Below are positions 44,186 through 59,100 of a stretch of 64,000 bases of DNA, piece by piece (the first letter of the stretch is position 1; every line of letters begins with the position of its first letter). The notes under the pieces are model-generated. The model saw nothing but the letters and a program-made list of their open reading frames with translations. It ran no database searches and was not told where the DNA came from. The stretch comes from Lophius americanus (taxonomy: Eukaryota > Chordata > Actinopteri > Lophiiformes > Lophiidae): positions 15,922,001 to 15,986,000 of the forward strand of contig JBBDHG010000009.1 in assembly GCA_037951165.1 (NCBI GenBank), given 5' to 3'. The translations under genes and the position numbers were made by a program.

Positions 44186-47100
44186 CTGAACACACCCACA
44201 GTCATACTGAGCGTTAAAGTATTGCAACAATAACTTCATTAGATTAGAATGTTGCAAACAAATATGTTGTTATGGTCCATTAACTGGTTTCATTAACAAT
44301 AATAAATAATAGATTCCTCTCTAATTTCTTTACATTTGTTTTTGTTTGAGACACAGCTTCATAACATGTATGGTGGAGATGTGTGTGTACATCCCCGGAC
44401 AAGATGATCACCCTGCAGACTCGTCTATTAAATAAATTAATAAGTATGTCTGTAAAAAATTCAAAATGTCAAGAGAAATAAGTACGTATCACGGTTAAAT
44501 CATGGGTAATGTTTGGTGATCAAGTATGCACAATTGGCGAGACATGGTCCAGGAGGCTAAATTTGTCTTGACTATGTCTGATCCTCTTGCAAGCTTGTTT
44601 TAAAACCTAATTTAGAAGTCAGAGCTGTTCAGTGGCAAGAATCTAATATCACCAAACAAATCTAACCATATATTGTGATATCATAAGCTAGATAATATAC
44701 TGCTTAACAGACCTGATTCAAAAGGCCTACAATAGATACTCTTGAAAGCGCTTATGTTCTCCACTTTGCAGATGTCAGCATCTTGAGTATGACTTTGCAT
44801 TGGAAAGAAAGCCTCAACGCTGGGAGATGTTGAATATTCGTAGAATGGTGATTATGTTGAGTGGAGACACTTTCGTATATTGTTGGAACAATCTTCCCAC
44901 TGTAGCAGCCGATTAATTCCAGGCACCCACACTGGGATGATTGATACAACACTGTCACCTAGTGGTCAGATGTTTAAACAACACAAAACTAACAACAGCC
45001 ACAAAACTCTGTATGTACATCCTTTCTCTTTTCTCTGCAAATATCATATTAGCAGTTAGAGAGTTACCTTCTTATAGAAGGCGCTGATGATATGGTCCTG
45101 CGGCGGTTGATGAGGCAACGAGTCCCCTCTGCACATCCCATAACACACAGCTGCAACACACAACCTGTTCAACAACGAGAAGACTAAGTCAAGATGGCAG
45201 CTAATCTTTGCCTAAAGTCTATAAGGAGTCAGATAAAGTTTGCAACCTGACCTGACACAGAAGATCATGTTGGTTTGGGTGTTGCTGACCAATGCCATGC
45301 TGAGAGCTTCTCCTACTGGTACCGGCTTTGGCAGAATGGGCGGTACCAGCTGAACTAGAAGACTGTGAGACATGGATGAATGGAGCTGGACAAGAAAAAC
45401 TCCCAGACCAATTATGTGGGCAGCACTCAGCGACGAGCCCTTTTTGAGAGAGGAGAATATGGATTTCGGTGAGCTAAAGAGGTAAACTGTATTTTATCCA
45501 CTTAAAAACACACAAAAATAGTGTGAATATGCAAATTATTTTATATACCTGGTTATGAAACAGGTCCCAGAGTCTGTGTATGAGGCTGGAGAGGAGTTGT
45601 GTGTTACCAAGCAGCATAGTGACAAACCTAGAGGCCCACAGGTTTTGTCTGGAGAGACAGAAAATGTCTGAAGAGTTTATTTTCAGGCCTTTGTAATATC
45701 AACTGGATTTAATCATAACTGGGGTTTGTTCCTGATTGTGTACTATGCGTAGATAAATGGAAGTATGATGGATGTATGATGTATGTAAGGCCGCAAAATA
45801 GCAATCCAAATATCTATTTCTCTTTCATTATTTCTATAATTGTCAATAAATAAAATCCATTGTTTTTATTTGTAAACCTGTACTTGTTTCCTTTTCTACC
45901 AGGCAGTCCTAGAGCCATATCAGGTATGAGATACCAGACCCACCCACTCCAAGTACAACCTCTTACTCTCTGGCAGAACATAAAGAGTACCAAGATGTCT
46001 ATTCAGAGGTTTCAAAAACTAATTTGAGCTTATTGTGTAATATTGTATTATATGCAACGCTTATAAGAGGGTAGTTGATGGTTTTTGCATTAAAGGGCAA
46101 TATCTGGCCCTATATCTTTTTTATACGTTATACTATTTGATATATGCAGCAACACTGAGCTCAAGAAAAAATTTCCTCAAGGTAGAGTTTATTGTACTTA
46201 CTTGTTAGGAGAGTTAGCTTGGGAAACATCTATTACACATTGACAGAAGTTTCTCAGGATTACGTTGATGACCTGAGGTTTTGAGAAAGATTTTATTCAA
46301 TACACACAATTATTGACATAAAGCCAACAGATGCAGCAGAATTTGAACTTTAAAACATGGGTAAAAAGAAAAGACAATGAATTTTATCGATGCATACTTT
46401 GAATTGGATCTCAGAAGACATAGAAGTGTTTATTTGAAGCTTAATGACTGATTCTCCAATAAGTTCATCAGGACTGCCAGGAAAGATGACGCTCAGAGTG
46501 TGAGAAATCCTAGACAGCTTTGCAGACATCTCTGAGGATGCATAAGAGGCCAGACATGGAAGGATTCTTAACGTTAGGGATGTGCTACATGATTGGAAGA
46601 AACTGCAAAAATCAGCAGTCGAAATTACAGCTTCATCAGATCTAATACATTACACATACAACACTTCAATATCTATGAAATACAGGAGATATTTTGAGGC
46701 AAGTAAAACCTGTTTTGCCCATTGTTTATTTTGAGTTAAGCCTCATGAATTACAAGCCCAAAATAAACTTAAACGGCTCTACAACTATCGGGTGTATTTG
46801 CACAGGCTTTGTATCTATGGACAGAGAATAACTTATCTAGAATGTGTAAGTAACATTCTACCGGTTACTATGTGAGAGTAATCTGTGATTAAACATAAAA
46901 AAAATACTGATGTTTCTATCCTCCCCCTTTCAATCCTTCTATATAAGCAATCCCCGATTGAACTCCTTAAATTAAAATTTAATTTAATTTATATTTGTTG
47001 TGTCTGAAACACGGTGTTTCTCGTAAAGAAAGCTTCCCTTGTGATAAAATATTTACTATTAGAATGAAAGATAATCTATATACAAACACAGTTTATCTCC

Positions 47101-50100
47101 TTGAGTCTTTCCATTAAGTTCAAATTTGGATTAAGTTGGACCAATGGTTGACAAAATATGGGCCAAACATTTTTGAAGCTAAAGCTCCCCCTAGTGTCAG
47201 AAAAATATAAAACCGACCTTGACCAAATCAATCCAGTTCTTCATCACACCGAGATCTATGATCATATAAAATTGGACAATAATCCAAGTGCACCAGAGGA
47301 AAACAGTGTTTTTCATAAGATCTCCCTCTACTTAGTAAAATTAACTTATGTTTTAACTATATATAAATATCCATACGCATCAAATTTGGACTTAATGAGA
47401 TAAAAGGTTGAGAAATTATAGACCCAAAACATTCAGAAATAAACCCCTGAAAAATTATGGTCTGACAATTTTACAGATAAAGCTCCCCCTACTATCAGAA
47501 CTATATGACCGAACTTTCCCCAAAATACTCTATGTGGGTAGAAAATTTGAATATGATCCATGAAATAGTTTTTGAGTTATCGTGTTAACACGAAGGATCT
47601 GTGGCGGCAGCGATTACGATTCCATAATATCCCAGACTTTTCGTCAACATAACTTGGTAAAATCCCAGATTATGGGCCTGTTGGGTACAACAAGTTAGGG
47701 GTGACATCAGCACCATGTAAACTTATAAATGTAAAAGTCCTACACTTCAGTTTTAAGGAACACACTTTTTAATCTTCTTCTATAGAGAAATTTGTAATTG
47801 TATAAACCACAACTTTTCCACGAGAGTGAACTGTATGTTCTTACTTGATATCTTCTTACCTCCATCATTTTCCCCAACCAGCAGCTCTGTGAACTCCTGC
47901 AGGTGAGTGTTCAGGACCTCCAGAGGATCATCCTCAGTGTCCAGAAGCACCGTGCTGCCTGAAAAAACAACAGGTTGTTAGTGCAGACATCTTTCTCTAA
48001 ATTAACTGCGCACTGGACCCATGTGTACCAATCAGCCACAACATTATAACCATCACCCTAATATAAAAATGGCTAAAGGTTTCCCTTTTGCTAACAGCAA
48101 TCCACAGGAACTCTGAAGATGTGCTGTGGTATCTGGCAATAAGATTCTCTAAGCCTTGTAAGTTACAAGAGGGAGCCTTCATGAATCACACTTGTTTGTC
48201 CAGCACATCTTGCAGATGCTCGTTTGGATTGAGATTTGGGGAATTTGGAGACCAAGTTAAAACCTTTAACTATTTTTTTGGTGCTCAAACCATTCTTGGA
48301 CCACTTTTGTAGTGTGGCAGGGTGAAGCCTCTTGCTCAATGAGGCCACTGCCATTAGCAACTACGTGTTTTACCAAGTTTTTCCCAGCAGAAGAGTCCCC
48401 AGAACATAACAGCGCCCCATCACTCACTCACCCAACATCAAGGAAAAAATGTTCACTTACTGCCCAATATATCCCTCCCTCGGATAGATGCCATTGTAAG
48501 ACGGTAATCAACGTTCCCTTGGCTTCTTAGTGGTTGTAATGTTATGACTGATCAGCGTACACTGTATTTGTTCTGTTTCATTGTGGGATATTTCAGATGA
48601 AACATTCACTCACTTTCTAATAAATTTCTCTCTTTTATGTGACCTTTTAAGACACAATGAGGCCAATTTAAAACAGATCCCGCATTAATTTAGACATTAT
48701 TTATTTCTTGCCTGCTGAAATTGTTTCCACTTTGATTTCTAGGTAGATTATGTTATTTGAGAGCTGTCAATCAAATCCCGTTGTGGATCAAACAACTGGA
48801 CCCAGGCTGTTTGAAAAGGTGGGTGAACTCAGATGCAGCTTGTTTGCGGTGTGAAAGCGTACAATACAACACACATACACTAGGTTCAGGTTCAGTTTAT
48901 GAGTCATTAATGGAGTAATCATCTTGGCACGATCTGACATTAATGATTTATAACATGTGGTTGATTTGCAGTATAATTATATAATAATGGCCATAATGAT
49001 TCACTTCTTTGTGAGCCGAATGCTGATTGTTATCGAGAAAATTTTTATATCTGCTTCTGTTCTGTCACTATTAAATTTGACTTCCATTTCTTGCATGTTA
49101 AGAAGTGGAGAATTTATTCTAACAACACTGAATGCCTTATATTGCATGGTTAACTATTAGAGAATTTATGTATCCACCCTGGGATTGGTATCCAATTCAG
49201 AATTTCATGGATTCTTCAATTAAGAAAGGCTAAACCCATCCTCTAAGTCTAATGAAAATCTTATCAGTAGTTTTCAAACAATAGAGCTCATGAAAAAAAA
49301 AACCTAATACCTGTGGCGGAGTTAAAAATCAACAGTGTCATTTGCTGGGACATACTGTATAATTGTGTGTTATAAAGAATACCCACAATCTTGCTGCCTT
49401 TGTTTCTGGCAGGACTCCACATAGGATGAATACTGTGCAGCAGGGATCTTATCAGCTCTGAGTATAAACATAATACAGTTACACCAGGGAAAATAAACAA
49501 TCCAATTCTGATCACCATCATCTGTAAATCAAAGCTGCTACAGTCTGATGGTAATTATTATGAACATCATGGACTATAGTGATAAACAATGATGTGTCAC
49601 TGACATTTGTTAAAAGAATACATCCGGGCAAACAAATATATGATCACATCAAGTTATATAAATTTTCTAGAGTCTTGAAAGTTTGCGTATAGAGCAGTGG
49701 AAACCCTGAGATAGAAGAGATTTATTAGATTTAATATTTTACAAGCTTTTAGTAAAAACTCACTTTTTCAAAGCTTCTATGAAACTCATCCGACTATCAG
49801 CTTTCACAGGAAGCTGGAATTCAAAGACAGGTGAACTTGGATTCATGAATGTTATAGGATATAAACAATATGTAAGATGAGGAAGGATGTAATGTAAGGT
49901 GAAGATGCTCACCACTCTTGGCGGCAGCAGAGCAGGAAGAAATCGTGTCAAGAAATATGGCCTCCGGAAAATACTGTAATAACAGGAGTATTGATGAACG
50001 ATCTATGAATCTGTCTAATTCTTAATATCTCACGTCTTATTTTAAGAAATCTTACCAATTAAATTTTCACATGTTCTATTGTCAGATTTTTTTTTACTTA

Positions 50101-53100
50101 TTACAAGCTAAAAACTTTGTATTCATTATTTTTTCAACTTATTTTTGAAGGGGGATTTTTTTTCCAGTTTATGAATACCTGGCCTCCATGACTGTAGCAG
50201 GGATTTTTCCTGTGCTCTCAAACAGAGAAACGGCCTTCTCCACATCCTGGACAGCCTGGCACTGGGTCAGCAAACACACAAACATGGTTACTTCTCTACT
50301 ACCTATGTACTGAAAACACAGCTGGAAAAAACAACTTCACTAAATAAAATATTTGCCTTCTATGAATCAAATTTTCCTCAATAGAAAATTGAGATCACCA
50401 TGTAGGACAGAAACGTGTCTGTATTAACATTTTCTGGAAAAACTAATATAAAATGTTGGAGACGTATTTAACTGAAATGATGAATTTTACAGCAGAGAAT
50501 TAGAGAGGTAAGAAAAGTTCCAAAATAGTTCATGGAAATGTCCTCAACTCAATGTCCTCAATTATCTTGATCTAATCTAATTAACTCTTCTACTTCCAAC
50601 CAGCCGCCTCTCAACATCATTTCCGTCTGTTTAGAACAGATGGATCTTGATGGATTTTACTAACTGGCAAACAGAGAAACAGAGACAAATGTGATTAGAG
50701 CATGACCTCATTGGCTGGGGTAAGGATCTGATCTGCAGCAGGGATATTTGATAGCTCTAATATAATTTACAATATATATTAAACCAGGTTCTGATGTGGC
50801 TTTTTTTTTTGAGTAAATTAGAGAGGGATCAAGCTTAGATTTTCTTTTTTTTGCCTAAGAATTTCTTACCTTACTAGAATTTGAAAGCATATTGGTATTA
50901 TTATTGGATTGATAGTTATTCAAAAAAAGAAAATATTTCACAAATTGTTTTCCTGCTCACTAATTGAAGATTTCAACAATTTTATCTGAGTTTCAAGACT
51001 GTAGCATTATCATTATTTGCCATCTCATAAATATATGAGACTATATATTATAAATTCAAACATTTTGGATCACTTCGCCCTGACTATAACTTGGAACCAG
51101 ATAGGCCTTTGATGTTTGCTGGATATTATGAGGATCATTGCGTAACTGCAGTCTAAGCTGTGTATTTATTATCCAACGAGTAACAAGTATAAATTTCATC
51201 GTTGCCGCAAAAGATTCAAAAAAATCGTAATTGATAATGGATCCAGATGATGAGTCCAATACCACCAAAATCTAATGAACTATTCATTGGGTCACTGGGC
51301 CCAAATCTTTTAAGAATGTTACCATATCCATTGATAGTCTTTTGAATAATCCTGCTAACAGACAGAGAAGGAAATGAAACTTTGTTGGCGATAGCATGGC
51401 ATAAGATTAAGGGTCTTCTGAATTGAAATCACTCCTTTTTCTTTAGCCAGGCTGTCATTGCTTAGAAAAGCCACTTGGTATCACTGTTACCTGCAGAGAT
51501 GCTCCACTAGCTCCAGAAACATCCTCATATAATCCCATGTCCTCCACTGATTCCTGCATGTGCATGTGCAAACACACACATACACATAGACACACACATT
51601 GAATAATCATTACGCTGTCTTATTTTCTATAGTTTTCAACATGAATAATATGAATACAACTGAAATGATGTATTGAGGGTGTTGAATTTTTAATGCAGGT
51701 CTTACCTTGAGGTCAGACAGTCTGGTCTTGGCCAGAGAGATGTACTCCATCAGGAGGCTGCGGTGTTTCATAGGTACATATGGAGGGTGCAGAATGTGAA
51801 CCTACCAAGAGAAAATGACAGCAATGTGCCAAAAATCACAGTTTTCTCTGTGTTCCAAACTTTCTCACAGGTTGCGCTGTAACTATAAATCTCTCGGCTG
51901 CAGATTAGTTGCCTGTTCTGAGTATGGTACAGAAAATCTATTTCAGTAGCAAAAAACCAATATAACAATGTTAAAGTATTCCATTAAGAGTAAAAGTCCT
52001 GTGGTTTGTGTTTTTCCTTATTATACTTTATTTATCACTTAGTAATACAAGTACAAGTTATACACAGCACAACATTGGAAATCTATTCTCTGCATTTGCC
52101 CCATCCATGAGGAGCAGTGGACAATCCCCAATCCTTCGAATGTGGGACGAACGTTTACCTACTGAGCTGCAATTGATCTTACATCTTGTCACATTAAATT
52201 TAAAATAATGTGAAATAATGTTTCAGAATCACAATCATGAAACCGGTCACCTTGAGGTACTGGGAGGGTTCAAAAGGCACCAGGTCAGAGAGGAACTTCA
52301 GAAGAAACACCAGGGATTTCTTACTGGCTGCATGATAGCCAGTGCCTCCTCCAAAAGATATCTGAAAGGGCAGAAATAATCCATGAACTCTGAGATGATA
52401 TGAGATGAGACGGGATGAGGTGAGACTGTTGTTCTTGGCACATAGTAAATGTACAGGTTCATAATATCAACAGCATGAATCCAAACTAATTAATAAAAAA
52501 AAACATTAGCTGGTGTTGAAAAGAAGATATGACATGAAACCTTGAACCATTCGCTGTAGGATGTGAAGATACCCGGTCCCTCTAGGGCGCCTTGTCGAGC
52601 CAATAGGAAGGCAGTTATCATGTTTTCCAGGTCATAGCCTTCAAATGCAGAACTCAGCAGTCTGGACAACATCTCTGAAAGACGATCGCAACAAACATGG
52701 AAAACTTTTTAACACTCAAGTCTTGCTGTTTACAGACTGTCTGGGACAGAAAGATCTGATTTGTATTCATGTGTGTTTATGTATACTAGTCTGCTATTGG
52801 TTTACTTTTTATAGGAATGAAGTTGTATTTAATACAGTAACTTTTCAAACTTTACACTTCGGTCCATCCTAATTTGACATTTTGAATAAACACACAATGT
52901 ATTATCCTACTGCTATTGAATTGAAATCATATTTCTATTATACTACTATTACAGTGAATGATGCAGGTAAATATTTATGTCACAACATAATATTCTCAGC
53001 ACCGCATACTTGCAATCGTACAAAGGTGGTGCTCTTTGTCAGTTTACCTCTCAGGCTTGACTGGGCACACGGGTTGTAAATTAGCAGAGTGGAGAGGAAA

Positions 53101-56100
53101 CACAAGACGTTTTTCCAGTTAACCTCATGCGTTTCCAAAACCTGCTGCAGGTGAAAGAGCAGCTGCTCCACACTGAAGATCATCGCCAGCTTTTACAGAA
53201 ACACAATAACCATACGAATGACTTAGAGCCGTTTGTTGCAGAACATCATGATTGATAAATCAATACTGTCAGTAGTTTGATACTTCAGTCAGCCGGCCGT
53301 ACACCTGAAGCCTAAATCGACTTGACTGCTGACAGTTTGAAATAGAAGATTGACACTGGCGGTGTAGTGAAGATACATACAACAAACACAGACATTCACT
53401 AGCCGATACCAGCTTGCAGACACAAATCTATGAACTGAGAGCAGAGGAAATTTTGTCATTTCATTGTTATAAATGTTCCCTAATATAAGTAAAAAAATGA
53501 AGTAAGCATGTAGTATTCAGGATCTTCTTCTACTTGTGCATTTCTTTTAACATTTAAGTTCTCCCACTTAATAGGAATTCTGCATAATTACCCTCTGAAA
53601 ATACTATGTCCTGGAAACCGACAAATCCCACTCACAGAATGAGCCTTTTGTTCATGATGTAACCATAGAGACAAGAAATCTAAAAATTGAAGAAAATCCT
53701 GAATGAAAAACTGTTGAATTGCTTGTATTTGAATGCTGCTCTGCAAATAAAACAAACCACAAGAAAGAACACCTTGGCCTAACACCTAAAAGGTACTCGG
53801 TTCACGAGAACCGGCATTTACTTGCCAGGATGAGACTCATGCTAGTTATGTGAGTAAACTCGCAAATAAGGAATAGCCGACAGCATTTTCCGTAAACACT
53901 GATCCTGTTCAGGGTTTCGCAAAGGCAGGAGCCTTTACCGGCTGACATTGCGAGAGAGGCAGAGTACACCCTGGACAAACCACAAATTCATCAGACAGCT
54001 GAATCATAGAGCAAGAGAAATAGTCACGCTCTCAATCACACCCATGGACACTTTAGAGGAACCAATTCAACTGTACTGCATGATATGGAAATTAAAATAT
54101 TCTTTTGGCACAACTAGTTTCTGAAGTCTTTCCTTATGTTCTGCCTGACGGTTGAAAGAAAGCCTGACCTTGCAGATTAGCACTGACGTTGTAAACATAT
54201 AATGGCCTCGCTGAATCTGAGTGGCAAGATTCCAGGATGAGCCTCACACCTGAGCGGGCCAGGATCTTCTCTGTTATAAGAGATCTGTCAGTAATAAACC
54301 CATATATTTAAGTAGGACAACTGAGACTCCTTGAGTTAATTCCTTTTGGGTATACTTAAGACATTGCATTGACTTTAGATGGCTTTAGATTAGTCTGTGT
54401 TGGGTGTAAACACATCATAAGCCCAAACTGTAACCATGGAAATACAAAAATAAAAACTACAAAATATGTATCCAAGAACATAGATTATGTGAATGTTTAT
54501 AAATGAGACATATGAAACACCGTACCTTGCGGAAAAGAGAAGTCATCAATCTGCTGGCTTTTGCGAAGGTCCACTCATTCTGCATAGCGATGGCTTCTGA
54601 CACTGATGACATGGTATTCACACATCAGTTTTATCTTTGTTATCATGAAAGCAGCACGTACATCAAAAATCTTATTTCTATGTATTTGCGCCTGCATTTT
54701 CAGACCTAATTTGAAATTATTACCAGATCAGTGTCAGCATTATGTTTCAAGCGTTATCACTGCACAAACAGGATCAAGCATTTAAAATGGTTGTTAAGTC
54801 ACCTGTTAGTCGAGGCTTGTAAGTGAGAGTCTGAGTGAGGGAGTGCGTGAAGAAACACCGAAGGGCATCTGCTGATGCTGAAACCCCACACAAAGAAGCA
54901 TCAAATATCGGAATCCTGTACGAAAAAAGGGCAGAAGAGTAAGAAACAGAGACATGTGAGACCATACTAGTTCTCAGCTGGTTACAAAGTACCCTCTGCT
55001 TGTTTTGGTATAGATAGAAGACTCAATTAACATACGCTCACTCTGGATTTAATGCCTGCAAAATTTGTAAAAACACCTGGAACATGTTAGTGTCTATCGT
55101 TGTGTTACATCACCTTTTACTTTAAATACATTTGGGAAGTAGTCAAAATGGAATTCATTCTCATTCTTCTATGATATCCGTTATTTGCTGAACAAGTCAA
55201 AGAGATAATTCATTTGTAATCTGCAGCCATGCTGTTGAAAGGTGACAGAATTCAAGAACTTTTCAGACTGAAGGAAAGAATAATATCCAGATCTAACAGC
55301 GTTTTCTGGATGTAGTTGATTCATAAACTCTTTGACCTTGGCGTGATTCATTCAGGTGTTTTTGAGCAGTCCATAATTCACTTGGCGTTTTGTTGGCTCT
55401 GCTTTTTTGAGATGTTAAGATGCTGTCATTAAATACAACTTAATATTAACAAAAGTCACTGACGTTGTCTTATTTTTAATTGAATCGAGATTGAAACAGA
55501 ACAGCGCAGCATTGCTAAACTGTTTCCATGTTCGACTAGGCGGATGACGACAGCAAGGGTATATAGATGAAAAGCCCAAAATCCACTGAGTTGTATGAGC
55601 AATGGCCCTGATTGAACTCTTCCAATTAAATTAATTTGACGTTATGACCAAAAATGGTTTTTTTTTGTGAGAAATAATATGTGAGTAAAAAATGAACTAT
55701 TAGAGTAAAATATGATACACATAAGATAGAACTCCTTGAGTCGATTCATATGCACCCGATTTTGACTAAATCAGACCAACAGGTGAGAAATTATGGCTCG
55801 AAAAACATTGGAGATAAACCTCCCCCAGTGTCAGAAATATGCAAATGGCCTTTCCAAAGGTCTATGGGGTATTTTTTAAATAATCCATTAAACTTTTGGG
55901 GTGGTTTTTGAGTAAGATCTGCGGCGACTTTTCAGGGATAAAAATATATACGCCTGTCTGTTGCAGACAGAATCAAGTGGCAGTGAGTCAGAAAATGAAG
56001 TATCCACACCGAGCAGAGAGAGACAGGCACTCCTAAAGTGATTCAAGCAGTGACTCAGGCAAGGGCTCTGCTTCCCCATGTCAGTAACAGACAAGCACCA

Positions 56101-59100
56101 CGAATATTCACACTCCCGTGTCAGAGCCTACTGAAAACAGACAAATCCTCCAGCCAGCTGCAAACCTGCTGGATTAAAGCGTCCCATAAAAATGTGATGA
56201 AGCAGCCAGCCTTGGTAACAAGTCTGTACGAAAAATCTTGTGATCTGTATTTTTGGACTTTTTTCCTATGGAGTATCAAATGAAGCTGACATAGGTAGAA
56301 AGACTGTGGAAAGGTCATCAATGGTTTGTGGTTTTTCTGGTTTCTGTTGTGACGGACGAAAACCCACATGAATATTTCACTGAGGTCCAATACAGGAGCT
56401 GAATTCCTAGAATATCTTCATACTTTGCTCTCAGGATCACTGACTCTTTTACAGTATGCCTGTTGTTATGATTGTTCGAAGAGGCAATACTCAAGAATGC
56501 ATAAAATAAGTAATAAAATCTCTATTTGTGTTGCCATGTCCTATTGTCCTATTTGTCATATATGTCCTATTCCTATAACAGTTTCATTCTTTTAGATATT
56601 TTATCCATTTGGAGAATGTATAATTCTTGTTATTTTATGCTGCTGGGACACTATAATTTCCATTTGAATATTAATAAAGCGTTATCTTTAACAGAACTTA
56701 GAAATACAAAACCATGAACACTTTGTACAGTATTTTACATCATACATAGTCTAGCCTGTATAACTTATTTAAAAGATTTCTATCCGTCCTTTTTCAGTGA
56801 TTTTAAGTAATTTACGCAACTACCACATTCACTAGGATGGCCGCGATTATCGTTTCATTCACATAAATACTATCCATACATATTGCTTATGTGTTCGCTC
56901 CTTTCATGATGGTTAATACGAGTAAAAAGAGACCAAATACCATAGTTCAGCTCCTGCTCCTGCTCCACCACTTTGCGGTGGCAAATTCTTCTCCGCATTG
57001 TCTAGAATCCCTGGTAGAGACAGAAAGAAAAAAATATTTATGTTAAAAAGAAAGACTAAAATCAGGAAGTCCTAAAATTGTAGTAAGATGTCCTATGTGT
57101 TAAAAAAAAAAGTTAGAATAGCTTTATGATCCAGGGATGTGAATCAAAGTGCTTTATTAAATATGTAATCCAGGCAGGACATAGAAGGTGGGACAGGGAA
57201 ATGTAGACTCACAGAAGAGCATGCTGTCCAGCACTGAGCAGCAGAGAAGGGAGATCCTCTTGTCTGCAGCTGCTGCCTCAGAGCTCAGGTCAAAGCCAGC
57301 TTCCACCAACACTCCTACCACAGCTAAAAAAAAAACAACGGGAAATCTCGTATCAGCATCACCCTGAACCTGAAGCACGTTATTCTGTGAACAGTTTAAT
57401 TGAACGTACTTTTTATGGGGCGATGAACTCGGATGGCCATCATCAGCCATAACATTATAACCACAAACAGGTGAAGTGAATAACATTGATTTGTCATTAC
57501 AATGGCACCTGTGAGTGGGTGGGATGAATTAGGCAGCAGGTGAACATTTCTTTGTAAGGGTTGATTTGTTAAAAGCGGGAAAAATGGGCAAGCCACACTA
57601 TAAATGACTTTGACCACAACCACCACTAACGGCATATAGTGTCAGGACTGGAGGTCGGCTAACTGGAAGAAAGTAGCCTGGTCAAATGAAGCACGTTTTT
57701 TTTTTTTACATCATGTTGTCTGCCGAGTTGCATGTGCGTCACTTAAAAGGGGAAGAAGAAAAGCATGGCCTATCAATTTCCCAGATCCCAATTCAATTGA
57801 GCATCTCTGGGATGATCACAAATCAACAGGTCAGATCTAGGGAGGCCCTGTCTCACAACTTACAGGACATAAAGGACATACCCATAACGTCTCTGTGCCG
57901 GATACCTAAGCACACCGTCAGAGGTCTTGTGTAGGATATACTTGGAGAGCCAGAACTCTTTTGGTGGCGAAAGGGGGACCAAACACAATATTGCCAGGTG
58001 GTTAAAATGTTGTGTCTTATCAGTGCAATGTTCCCCTCTCCCAAACCTGAGAGCTATTCACTAAAGCCGCCGTCTCTAAAAGGGCCACAAATATCATGGA
58101 AGACCCCCCAAAGACACTCCAATCTCTCCTCAGGAAGGCTCATAGTCTCTCACACGAGAACAAACATACAGCAACAGTCCTTCCCAGAGCTGTGGACAAA
58201 CTGCTGAACTGTAACCCCTGAACAACCCTCCAATCACACCCCACAAAAACAGGGCCCAACATTGCCTGACTGATTACTGCTGTACCTTATTTGAACTATT
58301 TTGACCAAATCCTCATTATTTGTTTTTTCTGTTTAACTTATGAATTATTTTGTATGCATGTATCTGTTATGTATCTTTTATGTAAAATCTCTTGAGTAAA
58401 GTTACATTTTTGTTTTCCTTTACAGATCATCTTTTACGAAGTCATAAAAATGTTTAGGTAACTCTGAAGTGGGTCAACATGCTGTTATAATGCCATAAGT
58501 AGTGTGTTTCCTTTTCTTAAGGCAGTATAGAAGGAGGGCAAGAAATACTTTTAATGAAAAAGGTACCTGCTTTTAAGAATAGTCAGAAATATTCTTCTTC
58601 AGCTTCCTGACAATCAATAACACTGTATGGTAATATGTTATAAGCTTTGCAATACTTAAACTCAACACTGGAGTGCCTGTGCTTATGTATATAATAAAAA
58701 CGTAATTGTTCATTCATCAAAAAGCGCAGATTCAAAATCAGCCTTTATCCTGGTTTGGCAGTTATTTAGATGGCGGGCGTTCACATGCAAGTTTATTTAT
58801 TATCGATCTTCTTTCTTTTTTTTTTAACTTTTGTTAATATATACAAACATAAAAACCATATCTCAGTTTCTGTTGCATTTAAGGTACATAGAAAAACAAC
58901 AAATAAAAGTAACTCTTTATTTTATTTGTAACAAAGTTACAGGTAAGGTTTTTCCATCCAAATTTCCTCCATATTCTAGAGTTTGTAGTGGTGTTCTGTG
59001 TTGTGTACACAATGGCATTAGGCGAGGGGCAGTATACGCCCTGAGCATGTCGCCAGTTCATCACAGAACCAAGAAAAGCAACCACTAAACCTCATATTCA

